In this document: piece by piece, positions 17,710 to 25,857 of the stretch
How positions within the stretch are numbered: position 1 is the first letter of the stretch
Layout of the letters: every line of letters begins with the position of its first letter
DNA from: Chitinimonas arctica
Lineage (GTDB): Bacteria; Pseudomonadota; Gammaproteobacteria; Burkholderiales; Chitinimonadaceae
Assembly (NCBI RefSeq): GCF_007431345.1
Contig: NZ_CP041730.1
Location: forward strand, 1,984,001 to 2,048,000
Length of the DNA: 64,000 bases
Direction of reading: 5' to 3'
Notes under the pieces: model-generated
Told to the model about the DNA's origin: nothing
Database searches by the model: none
Seen by the model: the letters and a program-made list of their open reading frames with translations, nothing else
Program-made: the position numbers and the translations under genes

Positions 17710-18019
17710 TCCTTCCCCATTTTGTTCGTCATCGCCATACGTCGTTTCGGCAGTGTTCGCTGTTGGCCACTCTCTTCGTACCCACAGCGCCCAACCGGCA
17801 ATGCATTGCGCCGAAGCGTTCCTCGGGCGATTAAACGCGGCGCTTCACTAAGATATCCCTACCAGATCGGGTAGCTTTCGGCAGGATTTCCATAGTCTAT
17901 TGTAATTGATAATTATTTTGCCTTTTGATCCGGCTTTATTCGGTTTTTTACCATTTGTGCCGCTGGTAATTAAATTGCAATAAAAATGCGGTACTGATTA
18001 TTCATTTTGGGGAATTAAA
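17710..18019. other. AT-rich intergenic region before the lectin gene
   Basis: 310 bases without a gene. The part from about 17890 is clearly AT-richer than the rest of the window and probably carries the promoter of the lectin gene. Several TTG/TATT-like hexamers are present but no pair with good spacing stands out. The ribosome site GGGGAA lies just before the ATG at 18020. Confidence 0.45.
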
Positions 18020-18388
18020 ATGTCTCGATTTGTTCCAGCAGGTAGCTATCAAAAAACCGCCTCGCAGATCAATGTCAATCTGTACGGGAAATCGCAACGT
18101 CGCGATCAGTCGTGGATCGCGGCTGGCGCCAATATCACCAACCTTTCCGGCGGCCTGCAAAATCTGGATGGTTCTTTGCAGCCAGAGAACGATCCTGCCC
18201 CTACCACGGGTTTCGTACCCAATGGCAGCTACCGGCAAACCACCGAAAATGCTTCGGTGGTGCTCTCCGCTTATTGCCAAAAGCGTGACGGCAGCTGGCA
18301 ATGGGCCACGCTGGACATCACCCGCTACGTCCAAGGCAGCGGTGATATCGCCAATATCAATGGCGAGCTGATGATCCAGAACGCCTGA
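18020..18388 (+). CDS. Cyanovirin-N homology (CVNH) lectin-like protein
   Basis: 122-residue protein made of two tandem CVNH-type repeats. The first (about 8-52) has GSYQKTASQINVNLYG..QSW and ends NLDGSL; the second (about 69-119) has GSYRQTTENASVVLSAY..GSW, LDIT and NINGEL. CVNH proteins bind high-mannose glycans (family knowledge). The cysteines that form disulfides in cyanovirin-N are mostly lost: only one Cys is present. No signal peptide is visible, so it is cytoplasmic or leaves by a non-Sec route. It stands alone, with a good GGGGA ribosome site and a strong terminator downstream. Confidence 0.75.
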   Translation: MSRFVPAGSYQKTASQINVNLYGKSQRRDQSWIAAGANITNLSGGLQNLDGSLQPENDPAPTTGFVPNGSYRQTTENASVVLSAYCQKRDGSWQWATLDITRYVQGSGDIANINGELMIQNA

Positions 18389-18478
18389 TCAGGGCAAGCC
18401 TGCCGGGACTTCAGCGCCGGGCAGGACGCCCATTGCGCGGGAGCGGTGCCTGGACCCAGGCGGCCTCTCTCGTGCCAC

Positions 18479-18501
18479 ATGCCCCTCCGGGGCATTTTTT
18501 T
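18479..18501 (+). terminator. Rho-independent terminator after lectin gene
   Basis: ATGCCCC / GGGGCAT stem with a 3-base loop followed directly by seven T residues; a textbook intrinsic terminator 90 bases after the lectin stop codon. Confidence 0.85.
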
Positions 18502-18545
18502 CGCGCAAAACCACCATCCGGCCAGACGTGTGGCCCCGCAGGAAC

Positions 18546-18594
18546 TTGACGCATTCGCTCGTTTCGTATTTAATTTCTGTAATTACAGAAATTA
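18546..18594 (+). promoter_or_regulatory. Promoter with perfect 24-bp palindromic operator
   Basis: TTGACG (18546-18551), 17-base spacer and TTTAAT (18569-18574) form a sigma-70 promoter. A perfect palindrome covers 18571-18594, with core TTTCTGTAATTACAGAAA, overlapping the -10 box and the start site. A dimeric repressor bound there would block the promoter. The following gene is a GbsR/MarR-type regulator, so autorepression is the simplest reading. A near-copy lies at 19560-19577. Confidence 0.8.
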
Positions 18595-18608
18595 TCGAAT
18601 GCGCCGAC

Positions 18609-19151
18609 ATGAACCTCACGCCAACCACTCAAAAATACATCCTCCACTGGGGCGAGATGGGTACCCGCTGGGGCGTGAATCGTACCGTGGCGCAGATCCA
18701 TGCCCTGCTGTTTCTCAGCAACCGTCCCCTGCATGCCGAGGAAATCTGCGACACCCTCAACCTGGCCCGCTCCAATGTCAGCACCAGCCTCAAGGAGTTG
18801 CAAAGCTGGGGCCTGATCCGCGTCCATCATATGCTGGGTGACCGCCGCGACCACTTCCTGGCCCATCAGGATGCCTGGGAAATCTTCCGCATCATCATGG
18901 AAGAGCGCAAGAAACGCGAACTGGATCCGACCCTGACCGTGCTGCGCGAATGCGCATTGGAAGCCGCCCAGGATCGCGAGTTGGAAGCGGCCACCCGTGA
19001 GCGCATGGATGAAGTGCTGGCCTTCCTGGAAATCCTGATGCGTGCCTATGACGATTTCAAACACCTGCCACCCGCAACCCTGCAGCGCTTCTTGAAGACG
19101 GGCGGCAAGATCGCACGCTTTCTCGGTACTGACGACAAGGAAGACATATGA
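18609..19151 (+). CDS. GbsR/MarR-type transcriptional regulator
   Basis: 180-residue DNA-binding protein of the GbsR/MarR superfamily. The N-terminus MNLTPTTQKYILHWGEMG and the winged-helix segment HAEEICDTLNLARSNVSTSL followed by LGDRRDHF are characteristic. I chose the ATG at 18609; longer in-frame forms would start inside the operator and promoter. Its gene is preceded by a perfect palindrome and overlaps the next gene by 4 bases. The same operator motif precedes the membrane-protein/epimerase operon at 19648, so that operon is its probable target. Confidence 0.85.
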   Translation: MNLTPTTQKYILHWGEMGTRWGVNRTVAQIHALLFLSNRPLHAEEICDTLNLARSNVSTSLKELQSWGLIRVHHMLGDRRDHFLAHQDAWEIFRIIMEERKKRELDPTLTVLRECALEAAQDRELEAATRERMDEVLAFLEILMRAYDDFKHLPPATLQRFLKTGGKIARFLGTDDKEDI

Positions 19152-19540
19152 CCGACCTGACCCTATTCTTCGATAGCCGCTGCCCACTCTGCGCCGCCGA
19201 GATGCGTCGCCTGGCCCAGCGCGACCGCCACGGCCGGCTCGGTTACATCGATATGCGCGGTGAAGGTTTCGATGCCGCGGCCTACGGTACGACCCTGGCC
19301 GCCATGGATGCCGAGCTGCACGGCTTACGGGCCGATGGCCGGATGCTGGTCGGCATCGATGCCGTCGCCGCCGCCTATGCCGCGGTGGGCTTGGCCTGGT
19401 TGACCTGGCCGCTGCGCTTCGGCTTGTCCCGGCCACTGATGCGCACGCTTTACCGCTGGTTCGCCCGCAACCGTTACCGCGCAAGCCAGCTTTTGGGCTA
19501 TGGCTGTAAAGATGGCGTCTGTGCCGCGCGCGTCCGCTGA
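19148..19540 (+). CDS. DCC-family (DUF393) thiol-disulfide protein
   Basis: 130-residue member of the DCC/DUF393 family: the diagnostic N-terminus LTLFFDSRCPLCAAEM carries the DxxCxxC motif (Asp, then Cys-Pro-Leu-Cys), and the expected DGRMLVGIDA segment and WPLRFGLSRP follow. Thioredoxin-like redox activity is predicted for the family but poorly studied. It is co-transcribed with the GbsR-type regulator (ATGA overlap). Confidence 0.87.
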   Translation: MTDLTLFFDSRCPLCAAEMRRLAQRDRHGRLGYIDMRGEGFDAAAYGTTLAAMDAELHGLRADGRMLVGIDAVAAAYAAVGLAWLTWPLRFGLSRPLMRTLYRWFARNRYRASQLLGYGCKDGVCAARVR

Positions 19541-19559
19541 TCGTTTTTTTAACTTATTA

Positions 19560-19577
19560 TTTCTGTAAATTCAGAAA
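19560..19577 (+). promoter_or_regulatory. Second copy of the regulator operator
   Basis: TTTCTGTAAATTCAGAAA differs at two central positions from the palindrome core at 18574-18591 and keeps both 6-bp arms (TTTCTG / CAGAAA). It overlaps the end of a possible -10 box TATTAT (19555-19560) and lies 70 bases before the DUF2269 gene, suggesting joint control by the GbsR-type regulator. Confidence 0.7.
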
Positions 19578-19647
19578 CAACCGAATGGAAAATCATGCCC
19601 ACTCTTTCCCAACTCCATTGGTTGTAACTGGATAACAGGAGCAAATC

Positions 19648-20112
19648 ATGGACTATCTCGCGCTCAAATGGCTGCACATCCTCTCGGCCACCTTTCTATT
19701 CGGTACCGGCTTTGGCACGGCCTTCTATATGTTTGTGGCCAATCGCAGCGGTAATGTGCAAGCCATCGCGGTGGTCAGCCGCTGGGTGGTCAGGGCCGAT
19801 TGGTGGTTCACCACCCCGGCGGTGATCGTCCAACCGCTGAGCGGCTATGCCCTGATCCGCCTGGCCGGGTTCCCGCTCGATGCCTACTGGATCGTAACCT
19901 CGCTGGCGCTCTACGCCCTGGCCGGCATCTGCTGGTTGCCGGTGGTATGGCTGCAATTGCGCATGCGCGATATGGCGGCGCAAGCCGCACGGGATGATAC
20001 CGCCCTGCCGCCACGCTATTGGTTCTATGAACGGTGCTGGACCGCCTTGGGTTTCCCGGCCTTCGGCGCCCTGCTGGTGGTCTATTGGCTCATGGTCCAT
20101 AAGCCCATGTAG
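19648..20112 (+). CDS. DUF2269-family integral membrane protein
   Basis: 154-residue protein with four hydrophobic helices (about 5-28, 50-75, 82-105 and 130-150). The start MDYLALKWLHILSATFLFG, the conserved WWFTTPAVIVQPLSGY and the last helix FGALLVVYWLMVHKP match DUF2269. Its biochemical role is unknown. The preceding palindrome suggests control by the GbsR-type regulator, and the epimerase gene follows after 77 bases. Confidence 0.82.
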   Translation: MDYLALKWLHILSATFLFGTGFGTAFYMFVANRSGNVQAIAVVSRWVVRADWWFTTPAVIVQPLSGYALIRLAGFPLDAYWIVTSLALYALAGICWLPVVWLQLRMRDMAAQAARDDTALPPRYWFYERCWTALGFPAFGALLVVYWLMVHKPM

Positions 20113-20189
20113 TACCGCCCAAGTAGATATTTAAAAGCCGCTGCCGCAGGCGGCGGCCGTGACTCCACACGTTTTTTGAGATCGCAATC

Positions 20190-21641
20190 ATGCTGACCAC
20201 GCCGCTGGATTGGGTATTGAATCTTCTGCTGTTGCAGGGCCTTATGGGCGCCTTCGACACGCTTTACCATCATGAACTCACCGAGGGTTTGCCCCGCCGC
20301 ATCGGCGCCCGCACGGAGTTGTCCATCCATGCCGTTCGCGCCATGCTGTACGGCTTGGTATTCGCCGGCATGGCCTGGTTTGAATTCCATGGTTACTGGA
20401 CCCTTGCCATCGCCGCGCTGGTATTGGTGGAAATCGGCCTTACCCTGTGGGACTTTGTGCAGGAGGATGCCAGCCGCAAATTACCGGCAACCGAACGGGT
20501 GCTGCATACCGTGCTTGCCATCAATGGCGGCGCATTGTTCGGCTTGTACGCCTGGCAATTGGTCGACTGGTTCGCACTGACTTCCACCCTGCAAGTAGCA
20601 CCGCATGGCTGGAAAACGGCGGTGTTGAGCCTGATGGCTGCCGGCGTGGCGGCATCGGGCCTGCGTGACGGCTGGGCCGCCTACCAATTGGGGCGGCTGC
20701 GCGAACAACTCGGCGGTGCGGCCAACCCTTTCGCCGCGCTACCGCATCAACGCATCCTGGTAACCGGTGGTACCGGTTTTATCGGCGAAGCCCTGCTCGG
20801 CCAATTGCTGGCTGCCGGTCATGCCGTAACGCTGCTGGCACGCGATCCACTTAAGGCCGCCTATCAGTTCCAAGCCCGGGTTGGCTGTGTAAACACCTTG
20901 GAACAACTGCATGCCGGCGAGCGCTTCGATGCCATCATCAACCTGGCCGGCGCGCCGGTCGTCGGACCACGCTGGAGCCCGGCACGCAAGGCAAAACTGC
21001 TGGCCAGCCGCCTGGGCTGCACCGAGGGACTGTTGGCCTGGCTAAAGCGGGCCGAGCATAAGCCGTCCGTTTGGATACAGGCTTCCGCCATCGGTTTTTA
21101 TGGCGTGCGGCCTCCCGCCGAAGCCCTGGACGAAGACAGCAGCCCGGGCGAAGGGTTTATGAGCGAGCTGTGCCGCCGCTGGGAAGATTGCGCGCAAGCT
21201 GCAACCGGCCACGGGCTACGCCTGGTCACGCTGCGATTGGGCCTGGTATTCGGTCATGGTGGCGCCTTGCCGTCCTTGCTGCGGCCTTTCCGCCTGGGCC
21301 TGGGCGGGCGCATGGGAAACGGTCTGCAGATGATGAGCTGGATACATCTGGATGATGTCCTGGCCCTGGTCGCTGCCGGGCTGGGCAATGGCCAAATGCA
21401 AGGCGTCTACAACGCCGTCGCGCCGGAATCCGTCAGCCAGGCCGAATTCGCCCGGATGGCGGCACGACTGCTGCACCGCCCCAACTGGATGCCCGTGCCG
21501 GCGGCGCCAGTGCGCCTGCTGCTAGGCGAGATGGCGCAACTGTTCTTCGATGGCCAGCAGGTGCGGCCAAAACGGTTGCTGGCGGCTGGTTTCAACTACC
21601 GCCACCCCACCCTGCGCAGCGCACTCCTCGACCTGATTTGA
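20190..21641 (+). CDS. TIGR01777-type NAD(P)-binding epimerase with membrane N-terminus
   Basis: 483-residue two-part protein. The first 170 or so residues are hydrophobic with several membrane helices and begin with MLTTPLDWVLNLLLLQG. The second part is a short-chain dehydrogenase/epimerase of the TIGR01777 (YfcH/SULA-like) family, with a glycine-rich nucleotide motif TGGTGFIG at about 192-199, INLAGAPVVGPRW, the SAIGFYG active-site Tyr region, and a DUF1731-type C-terminus ending PKRLLAAGFNYRHPTL. The substrate is unknown. The fusion to a membrane domain would tether it to the inner membrane. It is followed immediately by the DUF4166 gene. Confidence 0.85.
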   Translation: MLTTPLDWVLNLLLLQGLMGAFDTLYHHELTEGLPRRIGARTELSIHAVRAMLYGLVFAGMAWFEFHGYWTLAIAALVLVEIGLTLWDFVQEDASRKLPATERVLHTVLAINGGALFGLYAWQLVDWFALTSTLQVAPHGWKTAVLSLMAAGVAASGLRDGWAAYQLGRLREQLGGAANPFAALPHQRILVTGGTGFIGEALLGQLLAAGHAVTLLARDPLKAAYQFQARVGCVNTLEQLHAGERFDAIINLAGAPVVGPRWSPARKAKLLASRLGCTEGLLAWLKRAEHKPSVWIQASAIGFYGVRPPAEALDEDSSPGEGFMSELCRRWEDCAQAATGHGLRLVTLRLGLVFGHGGALPSLLRPFRLGLGGRMGNGLQMMSWIHLDDVLALVAAGLGNGQMQGVYNAVAPESVSQAEFARMAARLLHRPNWMPVPAAPVRLLLGEMAQLFFDGQQVRPKRLLAAGFNYRHPTLRSALLDLI

Positions 21642-21649
21642 GGCTGATC

Positions 21650-22168
21650 ATGACATCGCTGTACCAAACGGCACTTGGCGACGATTTCGAGCGACTATCC
21701 CCACTTCTGCGCCAATTCCACCGCGAGCCGTGCGTCCCCTGGCAAGGCTGCGTCGATGTTAGCTGGCCCCGGCAGGCAATGCTGCGCATCTTGCTGGGTT
21801 TGGGGCGACTACCCCACGAGGGTCAGGATCGTAGCTTGCGGGTGGAGGTAAGGGAGAACGGAGCCGTCGAGCATTGGCAACGCAACTTTGCCGGCCGGCT
21901 GATGGCATCGCGCCAATATTTGACCCGCGACGGCTTGTGCGAACGCTTTGGTCCCTTCACCCTGCTATTGGAGAGCCGGGTCGACAATGGCGAATTGCGG
22001 CAACGGAGTGTTCGCACCCGTTTTTGCGGTATCCCTTTGCCGGCCGTCCTGGCACTACAAGTCGGCGCGCGGGAATGGCAGGAGAACGGGCGCTTCCATT
22101 TCGATGTCGCCATCGGGGTTGGAAACTCGCCACTGCTTCGCTATTTCGGCTCCCTGCTGCCAGGGTAA
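21650..22168 (+). CDS. DUF4166-domain protein
   Basis: 172-residue protein matching DUF4166, with SLYQTALGDDFERLSPLLRQFH at the start shortened here to its core, the central WQRNFAG and RFGPFTLLLE strands, and a hydrophobic C-terminal end. I use the ATG at 21650, 8 bases after the epimerase stop, in preference to a TTG overlapping that stop. DUF4166 is often fused to or next to epimerase-like proteins (family knowledge), as here. Function unknown. Confidence 0.82.
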   Translation: MTSLYQTALGDDFERLSPLLRQFHREPCVPWQGCVDVSWPRQAMLRILLGLGRLPHEGQDRSLRVEVRENGAVEHWQRNFAGRLMASRQYLTRDGLCERFGPFTLLLESRVDNGELRQRSVRTRFCGIPLPAVLALQVGAREWQENGRFHFDVAIGVGNSPLLRYFGSLLPG

Positions 22169-22266
22169 ACGCGAAGGAGTAAAATCGGGCGCAGTTTGCC
22201 TACTTGCCATCGCCAGCCGGCTGCGGCTGATCCCATCCACTCAATGCGGCAAATCCGCCGTTCCCC

Positions 22267-23526
22267 ATGCCTCAGCCCTTGCATATCCTGATCAATTGCG
22301 TCGGCAGCGCCGGCGATGTCCATCCCTTTATCGCCATCGGTGAAGTGTTGCAGCGGCGCGGCCACACCGTCGAACTGCTGACCTCACCCTACTTCCAGGA
22401 CCGCATCGTCCGTGCCGGACTGGGTTTCGTCCCGGTCGGTACCTTGGAGGATTATCAGCGCACCGTGGCCGACCCACGCCTCTGGCAGGCAAGGCATGGC
22501 TTCAATGTGGTGTGGCAGGCATTCCAGCGCCATATGAAAGAAGGCTACCGGGCCATCGAGCGGCAGGTCCGTCCCGGCCGGACCGTGCTGGTCGGCAGCA
22601 CCCTTGCCTGGCACGCCCGTATCGCCCAGGAAAAACTGGGCCTGCCGCACGCCACCGTGCATCTTTCTCCCAGCTGCCTGCTTTCCGCCACCGCACCGCC
22701 GAAACTGGCCGGGGCCACGTGGCTGTCCACTTTGCCGCCTTGGCTGCTACGGCCGCTATATGCCGCGCTTGAACGCGGCGTGCTCGACCCCATGGTCTTG
22801 CCTACCCTGAATGCCTTCCGTGCCCGCCTGGCTTTGCCGCCTACCCGCCGGGTGTTAAGCCAATGGATGAACTCGCCGGACAAGGTGATCTGCGCTTTTC
22901 CGGATTGGTTCGCCCCGCCGCAGCCGGACTGGCCGGCCGGCGCCGTCACCACGGGTTTCCCGCGCTGGTCCGCCCCGGCCGGCAGCGTGCTCGACCCCAT
23001 GCTGATGCGATTTCTGCAAGCGGGTCCGCCACCGATCGCCTTTACTCCGGGCTCGGCCATGGCGCACGGCCGCGGCTTTTTTGAACGCGCCCTGGCCGCC
23101 TGCGACGCCCTGGGTCGCCGCGCCGTACTGATCAGCCCATTCAACGAGCAAATGCCGCCGCGCTTGCCGGCCTTTGCCCATCATGTCGGCTATGTGCCGT
23201 TCGATCTGCTGCTGCCGCACCTGGCCGCCATCGTGCATCACGGCGGCATTGGTACCTTGGCCCAGGCGCTGGCTGCCGGTGTGCCGCAGATGATTACCCC
23301 CTTCGCCCACGATCAGTTCGACAATGCCGCCAGGCTCGTCAAACTGGGCGTAGCAAGCACGGTCTCGCCCGATGCGGCAGCCACCCGTTGGGCCAAGGCC
23401 CTGCTACCGCTGGCAGGCAAGGCCGAGGCGTGCGCACAATTGGCCCATGCCATGGGTCGTCCCGGTGAAGCGGCCGAACGGATCGCCGATCAAATCGAAA
23501 GCCTGCACGGTGCGATCCCCGCATGA
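22267..23526 (+). CDS. GT1-family glycosyltransferase (UGT/MGT-like)
   Basis: 419-residue GT-B glycosyltransferase of the UDP-glucosyl/sterol or macrolide transferase type. The N-terminus ILINCVGSAGDVHPFIAIGE is the acceptor-domain hallmark, and the donor-binding end has HHGGIGTLAQALAAGVPQM and FAHDQFDNAARL. Such enzymes glycosylate lipids, sterols or small molecules; the substrate here is not evident. There is a 4-base overlap with the next gene, and 98 bases separate it from the DUF4166 gene. Confidence 0.88.
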   Translation: MPQPLHILINCVGSAGDVHPFIAIGEVLQRRGHTVELLTSPYFQDRIVRAGLGFVPVGTLEDYQRTVADPRLWQARHGFNVVWQAFQRHMKEGYRAIERQVRPGRTVLVGSTLAWHARIAQEKLGLPHATVHLSPSCLLSATAPPKLAGATWLSTLPPWLLRPLYAALERGVLDPMVLPTLNAFRARLALPPTRRVLSQWMNSPDKVICAFPDWFAPPQPDWPAGAVTTGFPRWSAPAGSVLDPMLMRFLQAGPPPIAFTPGSAMAHGRGFFERALAACDALGRRAVLISPFNEQMPPRLPAFAHHVGYVPFDLLLPHLAAIVHHGGIGTLAQALAAGVPQMITPFAHDQFDNAARLVKLGVASTVSPDAAATRWAKALLPLAGKAEACAQLAHAMGRPGEAAERIADQIESLHGAIPA

Positions 23527-24008
23527 AACCGATCCAAATCGCTTCCTACCTGCTGGTCCTCGCCCTTGGCATGCTGCTGGGCGGCTATCTATTCAAGGAT
23601 GTGCAGACGCGTTCCTTCATGGCGGTCAAACCCTGCAATGGCTGCTACCGCCCCAATGAACTGGCCGGCCTGCTGGCTTCGGCCGGCGTATTGCGCGCCG
23701 GCGCCGCCCTGCCCTTGGTGGTGATGGAAACGGAGCGCTGCCTGGCAATCCGCCATCCGGCCCCCTGGGCGCAATCGCACTATGTGATCTTTCCCAAGAA
23801 AGACATCAAGGATATCGGCGATATCGCCATCGATGACCAGCCATATGTGCTGGATTGCCTGGCCATGAGCCGCAAGCTGGCGCAGGAAAAGGGCTTCCGC
23901 CACTACCGCTTCTATACCAATGGGCCGGGACTGCAGGATGTGCGCTATCTGCATTTCCACCTGATCATGGCCGCGCCGGATCCCGCCCCGGCTCCCCGCA
24001 AGGACTAG
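23523..24008 (+). CDS. Membrane-anchored HIT-like protein
   Basis: 161 residues: an N-terminal hydrophobic helix (about 5-25) acts as signal anchor, a CNGCYRPNE segment could bind metal, and the C-terminal two thirds resemble a HIT domain (SHYVIFPKKDIKDI, then YLHFHLI). The usual HxHxH triad has its first His replaced by Tyr, so nucleotide hydrolase activity may be altered. It overlaps the glycosyltransferase gene by 4 bases, suggesting one transcript. Confidence 0.65.
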   Translation: MKPIQIASYLLVLALGMLLGGYLFKDVQTRSFMAVKPCNGCYRPNELAGLLASAGVLRAGAALPLVVMETERCLAIRHPAPWAQSHYVIFPKKDIKDIGDIAIDDQPYVLDCLAMSRKLAQEKGFRHYRFYTNGPGLQDVRYLHFHLIMAAPDPAPAPRKD

Positions 24009-24026
24009 ACGGCCCGCCCGGGCGGC

Positions 24027-24788
24027 TCAACGCGGCCCCGGTTCCCGCGCCCACAGCCGATATTCGCGCGGTGTCATGCCGGTCAATTGGCGGAACTGCC
24101 GCGACAGCGCACTTTGGTCGCAGAAACCACACGCCAGCGCAATATCGGAGATGGCCAGCTCGGTCCCGGCCAGTTGCCGGGCAGCGGCGTCGATACGGGT
24201 CTTGGTCAGGAACTGGCCGGCCGACAGCTGGAAAATCTTTTTCATGCGCCGCTCGAACTGCGCCAGCGATACCCCCGCCTGCTCCGCCAGCGCCTCCAGG
24301 TGCAGCGGTTCGGCATAGGCCGCCTGTAGCCGGTCCACCGCTTCCGCCATGCGGGTATCGACGATGCCCGCACGGCTGGGCTCGATCAGATCGCGGGACA
24401 GGCAGGCCAGGCCGATGATCTTGCCCTCGCGGTTGAATAAGGGCGTCTTATTGCTCAGGCACCAGCCGGGTTCGCGATTGTTGAACAGGGTCAGATCGAG
24501 GTTGTCCACGACCGGCTGGCCGGTGCGGAACAAGTGCTCGTCCTGCTCGGTATAACGCTCGGCCATATGCGGCGGCCATAGCTCATGGGCAGTGCGGCCG
24601 ATGGCTTCGCGCTTGTTGCCCAGGCCGCAGCGGTCCGCGCAGGCCTCGCTCATGCAGACGTAGCGCCCATCGCGATCCTTTACCGAAAAAACCATATCGG
24701 GCATCTGGTCGAACAGCACTTCGACGAACAGCGGCTGCGCCAAACTGCCGACAAACTGATCGCGCCAAGCTTTCGTACTTGCTTCCAC
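24027..24788 (-). CDS. PAS-AraC regulator of hydroxyproline catabolism
   Basis: 253-residue regulator with an N-terminal PAS domain (about 20-135; FDQMPDMVFSVKDRDGRYV) and a C-terminal AraC/XylS DNA-binding domain with two helix-turn-helices (LEALAEQAGVSLAQFERRM and ISDIALACGFCDQSALSRQF). It is transcribed divergently from the epimerase gene across a 127-base gap, the classic layout for a pathway-specific activator. The ligand of the PAS domain is unknown; control of hydroxyproline genes is inferred from position. Confidence 0.85.
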   Translation of the reverse strand: MEASTKAWRDQFVGSLAQPLFVEVLFDQMPDMVFSVKDRDGRYVCMSEACADRCGLGNKREAIGRTAHELWPPHMAERYTEQDEHLFRTGQPVVDNLDLTLFNNREPGWCLSNKTPLFNREGKIIGLACLSRDLIEPSRAGIVDTRMAEAVDRLQAAYAEPLHLEALAEQAGVSLAQFERRMKKIFQLSAGQFLTKTRIDAAARQLAGTELAISDIALACGFCDQSALSRQFRQLTGMTPREYRLWAREPGPR

Positions 24789-24915
24789 ACACCCTCCTTA
24801 CCCAATTTGGCCAAAAACAGCCCATTCATGCGCGGATCGCACAAGATCGTCCACGGCCTTCGCCCTTAGCATGGCGGTATTGTGAACCGGGCCGCAAGCC
24901 CGCCGGAAGATGCCC

Positions 24916-25857
24916 ATGACCCAGCTGCAGCGTATCCAGATCGTCGACTCCCATACCGGTGGCGAACCGACCCGCGTGGTGATTGCCGGCGGTCCGCCGC
25001 TGGGCCAGGGCTCCCTGGCGGAACGGCGTGAACGCTTCACCAGCGACTTCGATCATTTCCGTTCCGCCGTGGTCAATGAACCGCGCGGCGCCGACCCGGT
25101 AGTGGGCGCCTTGCTCTGCGAACCCCAGGACCCCAGCTGCGCCGCCGGGGTGATCTTCTTCAATAATATCGGCACGATCGGCATGTGCGGCCACGGCACC
25201 ATCGGGCTGATCGTCACCCTGGCGCACCTGGGTCGCATCGGCCTGGGCAGCCATCGTATCGAAACCCCGGTCGGCGTGGTAGAAGCCACGCTGGAGGCGG
25301 GCAACCGGGTCAGCGTGCGCAATGTCCCGAGCTACCGCCTGGCGGCCAATGTGCTGGTGGATGTGCCCGGCTACGGCTGCCTCAGCGGCGATATCGCCTG
25401 GGGCGGCAACTGGTTCTTCCTGGTCAGCGGACATGGCCAGCGCATCGCCGCCGACAATATCGCCAAACTGACCGACTGCAGCGTACGCATCCGACAAGCC
25501 TTGATACAGCAAGGCGTACGGGGCGCCGATGGCGCCGAGATCGACCATATCGAATTGTTCGGCCCCAGCGATTTGGGCGATTCGCGCAATTTCGTGCTCT
25601 GTCCGGGCCTGGCTTATGACCGCTCGCCCTGCGGTACCGGCACCAGCGCCAAGCTGGCTTGCCTGGCGGCGGACGGCAAGTTGCCGGCCGGCCAGCCCTG
25701 GCGCCAGGAAAGCGTGATCGGCAGCCTGTTTGAAGCATCCTACCAGCTGCAGGATGGCCTGCTCTATCCGACCATCGCCGGACACGCCTATGTCAACGCC
25801 GAAGCCACCCTGTTGATCGATCCGGCCGATCCCTTCGCCTGGGGCATCCGCGGGTGA
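24916..25857 (+). CDS. 4-hydroxyproline 2-epimerase
   Basis: Proline-racemase-family enzyme (313 residues) that converts trans-4-hydroxy-L-proline to cis-4-hydroxy-D-proline, the entry step of the pathway. Both catalytic cysteines are present: GMCGHGTIG (about C91) and SPCGTGTSA (about C239). A second Cys, rather than Thr, marks epimerases instead of dehydratases. I prefer the ATG at 24916 because GGAAG ends 6 bases before it; an ATG two codons upstream is possible. The stop overlaps the next start. It corresponds to lhpA/hypF-type genes of pseudomonads. Confidence 0.92.
   Translation: MTQLQRIQIVDSHTGGEPTRVVIAGGPPLGQGSLAERRERFTSDFDHFRSAVVNEPRGADPVVGALLCEPQDPSCAAGVIFFNNIGTIGMCGHGTIGLIVTLAHLGRIGLGSHRIETPVGVVEATLEAGNRVSVRNVPSYRLAANVLVDVPGYGCLSGDIAWGGNWFFLVSGHGQRIAADNIAKLTDCSVRIRQALIQQGVRGADGAEIDHIELFGPSDLGDSRNFVLCPGLAYDRSPCGTGTSAKLACLAADGKLPAGQPWRQESVIGSLFEASYQLQDGLLYPTIAGHAYVNAEATLLIDPADPFAWGIRG

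Noticed and set aside
18528..18608. Extended start of the GbsR-type regulator
   Set aside because: Would place the start within the promoter and palindromic operator; the ATG at 18609 gives the family N-terminus.
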